From: Aeromicrobium sp. A1-2
Lineage (GTDB): Bacteria; Actinomycetota; Actinomycetes; Propionibacteriales; Nocardioidaceae
DNA length: 64,000 bases
Direction of reading: 5' to 3'
Assembly: GCF_003443875.1 (NCBI RefSeq)
Contig: NZ_CP027482.1
Coordinates: 248,001-312,000, forward strand
Position 1 is the first letter of the stretch; every line of letters starts with the position of its first letter. A model generated the notes under the pieces. That model had not been told where the DNA came from, did not search any database, and was given only the letters and a program-made list of their open reading frames with translations. Shown here in pieces: positions 9,357-17,394 of this stretch. Made by a program: the position numbers and the translations under genes.

Positions 9357-9375
9357 CCCCGATTTCGCATCGGGG
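9357..9375 (+). terminator. Hairpin after pyrD
   Basis: CCCCGAT / ATCGGGG, a perfect 7-bp stem with a TTCGC loop, 10 bases after the pyrD stop. There is no U run; it is probably a weak or factor-assisted terminator. Confidence 0.45.
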
Positions 9376-9406
9376 CCAATGACCTTGTATCTTTGGTTGT
9401 CGGCTT

Positions 9407-9479
9407 GCCCCCTTAGCTCAGTCGGTAGAGCGCTTCCATGGTAAGGAAGAGGTCTTCGGTTCGATTCCGTAAGGGGGCT
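9407..9479 (+). tRNA. tRNA-Thr (anticodon GGT)
   Basis: A 73-nt cloverleaf: acceptor GCCCCCT/AGGGGGC, D arm GCTCAGTCGGTAGAGC, anticodon stem CTTCC/GGAAG enclosing loop ATGGTAA (anticodon GGT), and a T arm with GGTTCGATTCC. The 3' CCA is not encoded. Confidence 0.95.
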
Positions 9480-9507
9480 CTGGGAAACGAGGAGACTCGG
9501 GACCCGT

Positions 9508-9581
9508 GGCGGGGTAGCTCAGGTGGTTAGAGCACACGGCTCATAATCGTGGTGTCGCGAGTTCGAGTCTCGCTCCCGCTA
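9508..9581 (+). tRNA. tRNA-Met (anticodon CAT), elongator type
   Basis: A 74-nt cloverleaf with anticodon loop CTCATAA on stem CACGG/TCGTG and T arm GCGAG/CTCGC around TTCGAGT. It lacks the GGG/CCC anticodon stem of initiator tRNA, so elongator Met is preferred. An Ile tRNA read through lysidine at CAT cannot be excluded by sequence alone. The order thrT-metT-rpmG matches other actinobacteria. Confidence 0.9.
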
Positions 9582-9637
9582 CCGCACAACTGCACACGCA
9601 AGACCTTCAGCATCACCGATCCAGAAGAGGCACCCTC

Positions 9638-9808
9638 GTGGCCAGCAAGAGCTCAGACGTTCGTCCCAAGATCACCTTGGCCTGCACCGAGTGCAAGGAA
9701 CGCAACTACATCACGAAGAAGAACCGTCGCAACGACCCCGATCGTCTCGACCTGAAGAAGTTCTGCCCGCGCTGCAAGGCCCACCAGGTGCACCGCGAGA
9801 CTCGCTGA
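9638..9808 (+). CDS. rpmG: 50S ribosomal protein L33
   Basis: A 56-residue protein starting from GTG ([20 protein letters not shown]) behind AGAAGAGG. Two zinc-ribbon cysteine pairs, CTEC and CPRC, make it the zinc-containing (C+) form of L33. It follows tRNA-Thr and tRNA-Met directly, the standard actinobacterial arrangement. In mycobacteria hadABC follow here; in this genome they are replaced by murB and others. Confidence 0.95.
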   Translation: MASKSSDVRPKITLACTECKERNYITKKNRRNDPDRLDLKKFCPRCKAHQVHRETR

Positions 9809-9826
9809 CCCCTGCTTCTGCTCGAC

Positions 9827-9855
9827 GGCTCCCCCTGCTTCGGCAGGAGGGAGCC
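9827..9855 (+). terminator. Terminator hairpin after rpmG
   Basis: GGCTCC..CCTGC / GCAGGAGGGAGCC around a TTCG tetraloop, followed by TTCGTCGTT. It lies 18 bases past the rpmG stop and before murB. Confidence 0.65.
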
Positions 9856-9896
9856 TTCGTCGTTCCCGCTCGAACCACGCTGCTAGCGTCGCGACC

Positions 9897-10916
9897 ATGG
9901 ACCTTGCCGAGCTGACGACTCTCCGGCTGGGCGGCCCGGCCCGCACCGTCATCGACGCGACCTCGGAGCAGCAGCTGCTCGACGCTGTGCGAGTCGCTGA
10001 CGAGGTCGGTGACCCCGTGCTGGTCGTCGCGGGTGGCAGCAACCTCGTGGTCGCCGACGAGGGGTTCCCCGGCACTGTCGTCCGGGTGCTGAACCGGGGC
10101 ATCGAGGTCGACTCCGATGCGTGCAGCGGTGCCATGGTCACGGTCGCGGCCGGGGAGCCGTGGGATGGGGTCGTCGCCCGGGCGGTCGAACAGGGGTGGG
10201 TCGGTGTCGAGGCACTGTCAGGCATTCCCGGCTCCGCCGGCGCGACCCCGATCCAGAACGTCGGCGCGTACGGCCAGGAGGTCGCTCAGACGATCGCGAT
10301 GGTGCGGGCCTACGACCGCTTCGAGCGCAAGGTCCGCACGATCCATGCCGCCGACTGCGGCTTCGGCTACCGGCACAGCCGGTTCAAGGCCGAGCCCCAG
10401 CGCTGGCTCGTCCTGTCGGTGGCCTACCAGTTCCGCCTGGGCAGCCTCGGCGCACCGATCGCGTACGCCGAGCTGGCCCGCAGCCTCGGCGTGGAGATCG
10501 GTCAGCGGGCGCCGTCCGCCGAGGTGCGCGAAGCCGTCCTCGCCCTGAGGCGGGGCAAGGGCATGGTGCTCGATGCGGACGACCACGACACCTGGAGTGC
10601 CGGCTCGTTCTTCACCAATCCGCTGTTGCGCGTCGAGCAGGCCGACGCACTGCCGGCCGAGGCGCCACGATTCCCCCAACCGGACGGCACCGTCAAGACC
10701 AGCGCGGCCTGGTTGATCGACCATGCCGGATTCGGCAAGGGTTTCGGCGCTGACACGGTGTCGCTGTCCACCAAGCACGCGCTGGCGATCACCAATCGCG
10801 GTGGAGCGACGACGGCCGATCTGCTGGCGTTGGCCAGGCAGATCCGCAGCGGGGTGCGAGACGCGTACGGCGTCACGCTCGCCAACGAGCCGGTGCTCGT
10901 CGGCTGCGAGCTCTAG
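9897..10916 (+). CDS. murB: UDP-N-acetylenolpyruvoylglucosamine reductase MurB (type I)
   Basis: FAD/NADPH enzyme reducing enolpyruvyl-UDP-GlcNAc to UDP-MurNAc in peptidoglycan synthesis; cytoplasmic. 339 residues. FAD-binding region VVAGGSNLVVADEGFPGTVV, then GVEALSGIPGSAGATPIQNVGAYGQEV. FGYRHSRF carries the Tyr-Arg motif of type I enzymes. The catalytic Ser is in WSAGSFFTNP, and the C-terminal Glu in ANEPVLVG. It is convergent with the DUF4190 cluster, with three bases between the stop codons. Confidence 0.96.
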   Translation: MDLAELTTLRLGGPARTVIDATSEQQLLDAVRVADEVGDPVLVVAGGSNLVVADEGFPGTVVRVLNRGIEVDSDACSGAMVTVAAGEPWDGVVARAVEQGWVGVEALSGIPGSAGATPIQNVGAYGQEVAQTIAMVRAYDRFERKVRTIHAADCGFGYRHSRFKAEPQRWLVLSVAYQFRLGSLGAPIAYAELARSLGVEIGQRAPSAEVREAVLALRRGKGMVLDADDHDTWSAGSFFTNPLLRVEQADALPAEAPRFPQPDGTVKTSAAWLIDHAGFGKGFGADTVSLSTKHALAITNRGGATTADLLALARQIRSGVRDAYGVTLANEPVLVGCEL

Positions 10917-10919
10917 CGA

Positions 10920-11366
10920 CTACGGCAGGATGCCGACCAGGCTGCTGTAGTTGTACTCGTACGTGCCGTCCTCGAAACCACCGTTGACGGCGATGACGAT
11001 CATCAGGGCGATGAATGCCAGCGCGAGGACGAGCAGGCCCGTTCCGATGATGCCCATGATCATGCCGGCCTTGGCCTCCGAGCGGCCGCCGTACTTTCCT
11101 GCGCTGGCGTCGATCTCCTTGACCGCCTTGCGCCCCAGGATCCACGCGATCGGTGCGACGAAGAACGTCACGCAGACCGCAAACCCGGTCAGGCCCACGA
11201 CCCCCAGGACCATGGCGGTCGTCGCCTGCGGATGGTTCGGCGGCGGCGGCGTGTACACCGGATAGCCCGGCGGCGGCTGCTGCGAGGGATAGGCGTTCCC
11301 CCAGTTGGGCGGCGGCTGGTGGCCGGGTGGGGTCGCTCCGGGCTGGGTGCCGTACTGGTCGCTCAT
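10920..11366 (-). CDS. DUF4190 domain membrane protein (copy 1)
   Basis: 148 residues. The N-terminal 45 are Pro/Gln/Tyr-rich (PPPNWGNAYPSQQPPPGYP) and likely cytoplasmic. Two membrane segments follow: TTAMVLGVVGLTGFAVCV and GMIMGIIGTGLLVLALAFIAL. They enclose the family signature WILGRKAVKEIDAS and GGRSEAKAG. Function of the family is unknown. It is the third of three tandem paralogues, separated from the next by 49 bases. Confidence 0.8.
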   Translation of the reverse strand: MSDQYGTQPGATPPGHQPPPNWGNAYPSQQPPPGYPVYTPPPPNHPQATTAMVLGVVGLTGFAVCVTFFVAPIAWILGRKAVKEIDASAGKYGGRSEAKAGMIMGIIGTGLLVLALAFIALMIVIAVNGGFEDGTYEYNYSSLVGILP

Positions 11367-11415
11367 GCGCGCGAGCCTTTCACATCGTTGTCGCGGGTGA
11401 GGTTGCCCGGCCCGA

Positions 11416-11793
11416 TCAGATGAAGAAGAGTGACGCGAACAGGGGCACGACGATGACCAACGTCAGGCCGAGGATCGACGTGCCGATGATTCCGAGGATC
11501 TTGCCGGCGTTGGCCTCCGAGCGGCCGCCGTAGCCGCCCTGACTGGCGTCGATCTCCCGGACCGCGCGGCTGCCGGTGACCCAGGCAAAGGGCGCGATCA
11601 CACCGCACACCACGAGACCGAGAATTCCGAGAATCAGGGCCGTCGTGGACTGCGGGTGCTTCGGCGGGACCCCGTAGTACGGCGGCGGGACCTGGCTCGG
11701 CTGAGGCGCTGGGTACGCGCTGCCCCAGTTGGGCGGCGGCTGGTAGCCCGGGGGCGGGGTGGGCCCGGGGAAGTCGTCGTTCTGGTCGCTCAT
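11416..11793 (-). CDS. DUF4190 domain membrane protein (copy 2)
   Basis: 125 residues from ATG 11793 (MSDQNDDFPGPTPPPGYQPPP). It has the same layout as its neighbours: Pro-rich cytosolic leader with PPNWGSAYP, TM segment TTALILGILGLVVCGVIAPF, signature GSRAVREIDAS and GGRSEANAG, then TM ILGIIGTSILGLTLVIVVPLF. The leader begins MSDQ exactly as copy 1 does, pointing to a recent duplication. Confidence 0.8.
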   Translation of the reverse strand: MSDQNDDFPGPTPPPGYQPPPNWGSAYPAPQPSQVPPPYYGVPPKHPQSTTALILGILGLVVCGVIAPFAWVTGSRAVREIDASQGGYGGRSEANAGKILGIIGTSILGLTLVIVVPLFASLFFI

Positions 11794-11819
11794 GCGGCCA
11801 GCCTCGCACAGCCGACCGC

Positions 11820-12167
11820 TCAGGTGCCGTAGCCCGCGTCGTATCGCGACACGAGCAGCGCCAGCGACGCGACCACGAGCAGCAGCAGGAGCAGGACGCC
11901 CAGCAGGACCGTGCCGATGATGCCCAGCACCAGACCAGCCTTGGCCGCTCCGCCGCTGTCCCACCGCGTCGGCTCGCGCTCAGCCTCGCGCCGGGCGACG
12001 GCCCCGTAGTACCAGGCGAGCGGGCACACGGCGACAGGGACGACAAGCACGAAGAAGCCAGCGACACCCAGAATGCCGAGCACCAGAGCCGTCGTGGCCT
12101 TGGGATGCGGCCGCGGGAGCGGCGGCGGTGCGGGATACACCGAGGGATACGCGTACGGCGACGTCAT
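11820..12167 (-). CDS. DUF4190-like small membrane protein (copy 3)
   Basis: 115 residues from ATG 12167 (MTSPYAYPSVYPAPPPLPRP). It has a Pro/Tyr-rich leader, TM ATTALVLGILGVAGFFVLV, connecting AWYYGAVARREAE, then TM AGLVLGIIGTVLLGVLLLLL. It is more diverged than copies 1 and 2: the REID core reads RREAE. Its ATG overlaps the stop of the upstream deaminase gene (ATGA), so it is translationally coupled to a nucleoside-metabolism gene. Confidence 0.75.
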   Translation of the reverse strand: MTSPYAYPSVYPAPPPLPRPHPKATTALVLGILGVAGFFVLVVPVAVCPLAWYYGAVARREAEREPTRWDSGGAAKAGLVLGIIGTVLLGVLLLLLLVVASLALLVSRYDAGYGT

Positions 12168-13201
12168 CGGGCATCGCCCAGATCGGCGGGCTCCGCCGCC
12201 AGCCAGTCGTCGATGCGGGTGAGGGTCGCGCCCACGATGTCCGACGGGGCGTACGACCGTCGGATCGACATCCGTGCCAGCTCGGCCAGCTCGACGTCGC
12301 TGAAGTCCTGGGCCGCGCGAAGCACCGCGTACTGCCCGGCGAGGCGCGACCCGAACAGCAGCGGGTCGTCGGACCCCAGCGCGACGTCGATGCCAGCCTC
12401 GGTGAGCTGTCGGACCGGGACCTCTTCGAGCGTGCTGAAGACGCCAAGGGACACGTTGGACGTGGGGCACACCTCGAGCGCGACTCCGCTGGCAGCGATC
12501 CGATCCAGCACCGTGGCGCTCTCCGCGGCGCGCACGCCGTGGCCGAGGCGCTGCGGGTGCAGGTGATCCAGGCACTGAGTGATGTGGGCGGGGCCGCGCA
12601 GCTCCCCGCCGTGCGGCACGAGCGCAAGGCCGGCTCGATCCGCGATGGCGAACGCGGGACCAAAGGTCGACGTGTCGCCGCGGCGCTCGTCGTTCGACAG
12701 CCCGAAGCCGATGACGCCTCGGCCGGCGTACTGAGCGGCGAGGCGGGCCAGCGTGCGCGCATCCATCGGGTGGCGCGTGCGATTGGCCGCGACGACGACT
12801 CCCATGCCGATCCCGGCGCGCTGCGAGGCATCGCGTGCGGCGTCGAGGACCAGGTCCGTGAATGCCGTGATGCCACCGAACCGGGCGGCGTAGCCGGAGG
12901 GGTCGACCTGGATCTCGGTCCACGTGGATCCGTCCGCGGCGTCATCCTGGGCCGCCTCGAGCACCAGCCGGCGCACATCGTCCTCGGTCCGCAGCACCGA
13001 GCGCGCCACGTCGTACAGGCGTTGGAACCGGAACCAGCCCTTCTCGTCAGCCGTGCTGAGGTGCGGCGGCCAGTCCTCGACGAGTGATGACGGAAGCCGG
13101 ATGCCGTCACGCTCGGCGAGTTCGAGCAGGGTCCCGTGCCGCATCGAGCCGGTGAAGTGCAGGTGGAGGTGGGCCTTGGGGAGCGTAGTCAGCGATCTCA
13201 T
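12164..13201 (-). CDS. Adenosine deaminase family protein
   Basis: 345-residue zinc amidohydrolase of the adenosine/adenine deaminase family. The metal motif HLHLH (His13, His15) is followed by FTGS where canonical ADA has LDGA. Other signatures: PHGGEL, LGHGVRA, VCPTSNVSLGVF and the Asp pair SDDPLLFGS near the C-terminus. The predicted role is purine salvage (adenosine to inosine), but the HFTGS variant makes substrate choice less certain. ATG 13201 starts MRSLTTLPKAH, the usual family N-terminus. It lies 43 bases downstream of the malic enzyme gene and is coupled to a DUF4190 gene. Confidence 0.85.
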   Translation of the reverse strand: MRSLTTLPKAHLHLHFTGSMRHGTLLELAERDGIRLPSSLVEDWPPHLSTADEKGWFRFQRLYDVARSVLRTEDDVRRLVLEAAQDDAADGSTWTEIQVDPSGYAARFGGITAFTDLVLDAARDASQRAGIGMGVVVAANRTRHPMDARTLARLAAQYAGRGVIGFGLSNDERRGDTSTFGPAFAIADRAGLALVPHGGELRGPAHITQCLDHLHPQRLGHGVRAAESATVLDRIAASGVALEVCPTSNVSLGVFSTLEEVPVRQLTEAGIDVALGSDDPLLFGSRLAGQYAVLRAAQDFSDVELAELARMSIRRSYAPSDIVGATLTRIDDWLAAEPADLGDAR

Positions 13202-13244
13202 CTGTCTCGGACCGGTCGCCACGGCGCCATCATTCCACCTACCG

Positions 13245-14639
13245 TCAGGCGTCTGCGGCCTCGGCTGCCTTTCGCACCGCCGCGGCGACCCGCTTGTGCA
13301 CCTCGGGGTGGAAGACGCTCGGGACGATGTAGTTCGCATTGAGCTCGTCGGTGGTCACCGATCCGGCGATCGCCTCGGCGGCGGCCAGCAGGATGTCCAT
13401 CCCGATACCGTGGCTCTGCGCGTCGAGCAGGCCGCGGAAGATGCCGGGGAACGCGAGCACGTTGTTGATCTGGTTGGGGTGGTCCGACCGGCCGGTCGCG
13501 ACGACCTTGGCATGGCGGCGGGCGATGCTCGGATCGACCTCGGGATCGGGATTGGCCAGCGCGAAGACGATCGAGTCGTCCGCCATCGACTCGATGTCCT
13601 CGGCGGTCAGGATGTTGGGTGCGCTGACCCCGATGAACACGTCGGCCTGGGGGAGGGACGCCTTGAGCGTGCCTGCCACTCCCTGCGGGTTGGTGTGCTC
13701 GGCGATCCATCGCAGCGAGTCGTCGAGGTCCTCGCGACCCGTCTCTACGACGCCGTTGATGTCACAGACGACGACATCGCCCGCGCCGGCGTGGAGCAGG
13801 ACCTTCAGAACCGCTGTGCCGGCGGCTCCTGCGCCCGACAGCATGATGCGCGCGTCGCCGATGTCCTTGCCGACGACCTTGAGCGCATTGCGGAGGGCGG
13901 CGAGCACCACGACCGCCGTCCCGTGCTGGTCGTCGTGGAAGACCGGGATGTCGAGTCGCTCGCGCAGCCGGGCCTCGATCTCGAAGCACCGAGGGGCCGA
14001 GATGTCCTCGAGGTTGATCCCCGCGAACCCGGGGGAGATCGCGGCGACGGTCTCGACGATCTGGTCGACGTCCTGGGTGTCCAGCACGATGGGCCAGGCA
14101 TCGATGTCGGCGAATCCCTTGAACAGGGCGGCCTTGCCCTCCATGACCGGGAGCGCCGCGTACGGCCCGATGTTGCCCAGGCCCAGCACGGCAGAGCCGT
14201 CACTGACGACCGCGACACTGTTTCGCTTGACCGTGAGCCGGCGGGCGTCCTCCTTGTCCGCTGCGATCGCCAGGCAGATACGGGCGACGCCGGGGGTGTA
14301 GATCATCGACAGGTCGTCCCGGTTGCGCAGCGGGTGCTTGGTGGCGGTCTCGATCACCCCGCCCAGGTGCATCAGGAAGGTTCGGTCGGACACCTTGTGG
14401 ACGTCGACGTCGCTGATCGCCTCGAGAGCCTTGACGATCAGGGCCGCGTGGTCGGTGTCGGTGGCGGCGCAGGTCAGGTCGAACGTGAGTGCGTCACCGC
14501 CGGAGGCCGTGACATCGAGCGCCGTGACGATCCCGCCCGTGCGCTCGACCGTCGTGGTGAGCTCGCTGACCGCAGATCCGCCGGACGGCACCTCGAGCCG
14601 GATCGTGATCGAGTACGAGATGCTGGGTGAAGGTGCCAT
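13245..14639 (-). CDS. NAD-dependent malic enzyme with N-terminal ACT domain
   Basis: Oxidative decarboxylation of malate to pyruvate. 464 residues. Residues 1-85 form an ACT-like regulatory fold (SISYSITIRLEVPSGG). The malic domain carries MIYTPGVARICLAI (catalytic Tyr), EGKAALFKGFADID (catalytic Lys) and FHDDQHGTAVVVLAAL. The Rossmann part has LSGAGAAGTAVLKVLL. The ACT domain suggests amino-acid or other small-ligand control; this short single-gene form is typical of actinobacteria and firmicutes. The ATG faces away from the tRNA-Trp promoter region. Confidence 0.93.
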   Translation of the reverse strand: MAPSPSISYSITIRLEVPSGGSAVSELTTTVERTGGIVTALDVTASGGDALTFDLTCAATDTDHAALIVKALEAISDVDVHKVSDRTFLMHLGGVIETATKHPLRNRDDLSMIYTPGVARICLAIAADKEDARRLTVKRNSVAVVSDGSAVLGLGNIGPYAALPVMEGKAALFKGFADIDAWPIVLDTQDVDQIVETVAAISPGFAGINLEDISAPRCFEIEARLRERLDIPVFHDDQHGTAVVVLAALRNALKVVGKDIGDARIMLSGAGAAGTAVLKVLLHAGAGDVVVCDINGVVETGREDLDDSLRWIAEHTNPQGVAGTLKASLPQADVFIGVSAPNILTAEDIESMADDSIVFALANPDPEVDPSIARRHAKVVATGRSDHPNQINNVLAFPGIFRGLLDAQSHGIGMDILLAAAEAIAGSVTTDELNANYIVPSVFHPEVHKRVAAAVRKAAEAADA

Positions 14640-14691
14640 GAATCCATCCTAAACGTGAGGGGGCCTCAGGTTTTCGCGATACCCGGCTCGG

Positions 14692-14722
14692 TTCGACGGA
14701 GGCAGGGCCCAACCCGTACACT
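14692..14722 (+). promoter_or_regulatory. Candidate promoter for trpT-secE-nusG
   Basis: -10-like TACACT at 14717-14722, with a weak TTCGAC 19 bases upstream. It lies about 70 bases before tRNA-Trp in the divergent gap with the malic enzyme gene. The same TACACT hexamer serves as the -10 of the better rpoB promoter candidate in this window. Confidence 0.4.
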
Positions 14723-14732
14723 TGAACCACCG

Positions 14733-14744
14733 GTGAAATTTCAC
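14733..14744. promoter_or_regulatory. Perfect 12-bp palindrome in the trpT-secE leader
   Basis: GTGAAATTTCAC is self-complementary and AT-rich in a GC-rich background, about ten bases after the candidate -10. This is a typical place for a repressor operator. Confidence 0.35.
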
Positions 14745-14794
14745 TCTAGATCGTCATGCCCTGAATTGGGTCGGGCGTGGAGCGGAATTGTCTG

Positions 14795-14867
14795 AGGGCA
14801 CTAGCTCAACTGGTAGAGCATCGGTCTCCAAAACCGAAGGTTGGGGGTTCAAGTCCCTCGTGCCCTG
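14795..14867 (+). tRNA. tRNA-Trp (anticodon CCA)
   Basis: 73-nt cloverleaf: acceptor AGGGCAC/GTGCCCT, D arm GCTCAACTGGTAGAGC, anticodon stem TCGGT/ACCGA around CTCCAAA (anticodon CCA), T arm GGGGGTTCAAGTCCCTC. It lies 32 bases ahead of secE, the conserved actinobacterial trpT-secE-nusG order. Confidence 0.96.
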
Positions 14868-14899
14868 CGAAACACGACAACGACGAACGAAGGAGTACC

Positions 14900-15121
14900 G
14901 TGAGCGACCGTCACGAGCTGGCCGGCACGTCCGGTAAACGCACGTCGCCGATCACGTTCTACCGACAGGTGATCGCCGAGCTCCGCAAGGTGGTCTGGCC
15001 GACCCGCCCCCAGGTGGTCAACTACTTCTGGGTCGTTCTCGTGTTCGTGCTCGTCATGATGGCCATCGTGGCCGGACTCGACTACGGGTTCGGCAAGGCC
15101 GCTTTCTGGATTTTCGCGTAG
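14900..15121 (+). CDS. secE: Preprotein translocase subunit SecE
   Basis: 73-residue SecYEG stabilising subunit. GTG start behind AAGGAG gives [14 protein letters not shown]. The conserved amphipathic region [17 protein letters not shown] precedes one transmembrane helix, [21 protein letters not shown]. Sixteen bases separate it from nusG. Confidence 0.96.
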   Translation: MSDRHELAGTSGKRTSPITFYRQVIAELRKVVWPTRPQVVNYFWVVLVFVLVMMAIVAGLDYGFGKAAFWIFA

Positions 15122-15137
15122 CAACCAAAGGACGACT

Positions 15138-15998
15138 GTGACTCAAGGTATCGACCCTGCGACCAGCTCAGTGACCGACGAGGTCTCCGAGCTCGAGTCG
15201 GCGACCGCTCCGGCGGACGACGCCGGGATCGACGCGGCCGCTGCACCCGAGGCTGATGTTGCCGAGGACGCCGCGGCGGACGTCGACGACGACGCGAGCG
15301 CGGACGACGCCTCGGTGGAAGAAGTCCCGACCGACGAGACCGAGACCGAAGCCGAGGCGGACGAGCCTGCCGAGGACGAGCCGGTCGCGGACGCACTCCA
15401 GGAGTTCAAGGACCGGCTCTACAGCCAGTTCGGCGACTGGTACGTCGTGCACACCTACTCCGGCATGGAGAAGCGCGTGAAGTCCAACCTGGAGAACCGG
15501 GTGACCTCGCTCAACGCCGAGGACTACATCTTCGAGGTCGTCGTACCGACCGAAGAGGTCGCCGAGATCAAGAATGGTCAGCGCAAGCTGGTCAAGCGCA
15601 CGGTGCTTCCGGGCTACGTCCTGGTCCGCATGGACCTCACCGACGAGTCGTGGGGCGTCGTTCGCCACACGCCGTCAGTCACCGGCTTCGTGGGCAACTC
15701 CCACCAGCCCGTACCCCTCAGTCTTGCCGAGGTGGAGAGCATGCTCGCCCCGGCAGTGGAGGCGGAGGTCGCGTCCGCGGCCGAAACCCCCGATCAGCAG
15801 CAGGCAAAGGCCTCCAAGGTCGAGTTCTCCGACTTCATCGCCGGCGACTCCGTCATGGTTGTCGATGGACCGTTTGCCACGCTGCACGCGACCATCACCG
15901 AGATCAACATCGATGCACAGAGGGTCAAGGCCCTCGTGGAGATCTTCGGCCGCGAAACCCCGGTCGAGCTCAGCTTCACCCAGATCCAGAAGGTCTGA
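15138..15998 (+). CDS. nusG: Transcription termination/antitermination protein NusG
   Basis: 286 residues from GTG behind AAAGGACG. The NGN domain starts near residue 97 ([20 protein letters not shown]). The C-terminal KOW domain includes [18 protein letters not shown] and ends SFTQIQKV. The first ~90 residues are an Ala/Asp/Glu-rich acidic tail with almost no order-forming residues; such extensions occur in actinobacteria but are long here. An Ala/Glu-rich linker ([15 protein letters not shown]) separates NGN and KOW. It binds RNA polymerase and couples it to Rho or the ribosome. Confidence 0.96.
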   Translation: MTQGIDPATSSVTDEVSELESATAPADDAGIDAAAAPEADVAEDAAADVDDDASADDASVEEVPTDETETEAEADEPAEDEPVADALQEFKDRLYSQFGDWYVVHTYSGMEKRVKSNLENRVTSLNAEDYIFEVVVPTEEVAEIKNGQRKLVKRTVLPGYVLVRMDLTDESWGVVRHTPSVTGFVGNSHQPVPLSLAEVESMLAPAVEAEVASAAETPDQQQAKASKVEFSDFIAGDSVMVVDGPFATLHATITEINIDAQRVKALVEIFGRETPVELSFTQIQKV

Positions 15999-16055
15999 GC
16001 CAACCGGTTCACGCACACACCCCGCACAACAATTCAGTAGTCAAGGACCCGAGAA

Positions 16056-16484
16056 ATGCCTCCCAAGAAGAAAGTCGCAGCCATCGTCAAGGTGCAGCTG
16101 CAGGCCGGTATGGCCAACCCGGCGCCGCCAGTCGGCACCGCGCTCGGCCCCCACGGCGTCAACATCATGGAATTCTGCAAGGCCTACAACACGGCCACAG
16201 AAGCCATGCGTGGAAACGTCGTACCGGTCGAGATCACGATCTACGAAGACCGCACCTTCAGCTTCATCACCAAGACGCCTCCGGCGGCTGAGCTGATCAA
16301 GAAGGCCGCTGGTCTGAAGAAGGGCTCGCCCGTCCCGCACAAGGACAAGGTCGGCAAGATCTCCAAGGACCAGATCCGTGAGATCGCGACGACCAAGCTG
16401 CCCGACCTCAACGCGACGGACATCGACGCGGCCATGAAGATCGTCGAGGGCACTGCGCGCTCGATGGGCGTCACGACCGACTGA
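16056..16484 (+). CDS. rplK: 50S ribosomal protein L11
   Basis: 142 residues ([18 protein letters not shown]). The N-terminal Pro-rich switch [17 protein letters not shown] and the C-terminal rRNA-binding part with [11 protein letters not shown] are intact. L11 forms the GTPase-associated centre at the base of the L10-L12 stalk. Followed after 136 bases by rplA. Confidence 0.97.
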   Translation: MPPKKKVAAIVKVQLQAGMANPAPPVGTALGPHGVNIMEFCKAYNTATEAMRGNVVPVEITIYEDRTFSFITKTPPAAELIKKAAGLKKGSPVPHKDKVGKISKDQIREIATTKLPDLNATDIDAAMKIVEGTARSMGVTTD

Positions 16485-16503
16485 AGGTCCGGAGTCTGAG
16501 AAT

Positions 16504-16520
16504 CGGACGCGCAGCGTCCG
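16504..16520 (+). promoter_or_regulatory. Small hairpin in the rplK-rplA gap
   Basis: CGGACGC-GCA-GCGTCCG, a perfect 7-bp stem. The gap also holds the palindrome CCACTAGTGG at 16551-16560. The 136-base spacing is longer than expected for a simple rplK-rplA dicistron, so an L1 autoregulatory target or attenuator is possible. Confidence 0.3.
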
Positions 16521-16620
16521 GCGATCAGGCACCCAGTACATCAATCTGCACCACTAGTGGCAGGGCCGGCTGGGCCCGTATCGACCACGACTGGTTCACC
16601 TCGAAGAAAGAAGACCAGAG

Positions 16621-17334
16621 ATGGCACAGCACAGCAAGGCGTACCGCGAGGTCGCCGACAAGATCGACAAGGACAACCTCTACACACCCCTCCAGGCCAC
16701 GAAGCTGGCCAAGGAGTCGGGGAGCAAGAAGTACGACTCGACCGTGGATGTCTCCATGCGTCTGGGCGTCGATCCCCGCAAGGCCGACCAGATGGTGCGC
16801 GGCACCGTCAACCTCCCCCACGGCACGGGCAAGACCTCACGGGTCCTGGTCTTCGCCACCGGCGCCAACGCCGACGCCGCGCGTGAGGCCGGAGCCGACT
16901 TCGTCGGAGCCGACGAGCTGGTAGACAAGGTCAATGAGGGCTGGCTCGACTTCGACGCCGTCGTCGCGACGCCGGACATGATGGGCAAGGTCGGTCGCCT
17001 CGGCCGCGTCCTCGGTCCGCGCAATCTGATGCCCAACCCGAAGACGGGCACTGTCACGACCGATGTGGCCAAGGCCGTTTCGGACATCCAGGGCGGCAAG
17101 ATCGAGTTCCGCGTCGATCGCCACGCCAACCTGCACTTCGTGATTGGCAAGGCGTCGTTCAGCGCCGAGCAGCTCGCCGAGAACTACGGCGCTGCGCTCG
17201 ACGAGGTCCTGCGTCTCAAGCCGTCGAGCTCGAAGGGTCGCTACGTCAAGAAGATCACGGTCTCCACGACCAACGGTCCTGGCGTGCCGGTCGATCCCAA
17301 CCGCACCAAGGCCTACTCGGTCGACGAGGCCTGA
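16621..17334 (+). CDS. rplA: 50S ribosomal protein L1
   Basis: 237 residues ([20 protein letters not shown]). It shows the L1 signature [22 protein letters not shown] and the C-terminal [16 protein letters not shown]. Start ATG follows AAAGAAGACCAGAG. A strong terminator-like hairpin begins 18 bases after the stop. Confidence 0.97.
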   Translation: MAQHSKAYREVADKIDKDNLYTPLQATKLAKESGSKKYDSTVDVSMRLGVDPRKADQMVRGTVNLPHGTGKTSRVLVFATGANADAAREAGADFVGADELVDKVNEGWLDFDAVVATPDMMGKVGRLGRVLGPRNLMPNPKTGTVTTDVAKAVSDIQGGKIEFRVDRHANLHFVIGKASFSAEQLAENYGAALDEVLRLKPSSSKGRYVKKITVSTTNGPGVPVDPNRTKAYSVDEA

Positions 17335-17352
17335 GCAACAGCCTCACCTGCA

Positions 17353-17390
17353 CTGGCCCCACGCCGACCTCGAGGTCGGTGTGGGGCCAG
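17353..17390 (+). terminator. Terminator after rplA
   Basis: Two 18-nt arms (17353-17370 and 17373-17390) pair along their whole length, with one G-U, around a 2-nt centre, followed by TTCTGTGTT. It closes the secE-nusG-rplK-rplA unit. Confidence 0.75.
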
Positions 17391-17394
17391 TTCT

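Noticed and set aside
9508..9581. Initiator tRNA-Met
   Set aside because: The anticodon stem lacks the three consecutive G-C pairs of initiator tRNA; gene order matches the elongator metT next to rpmG.
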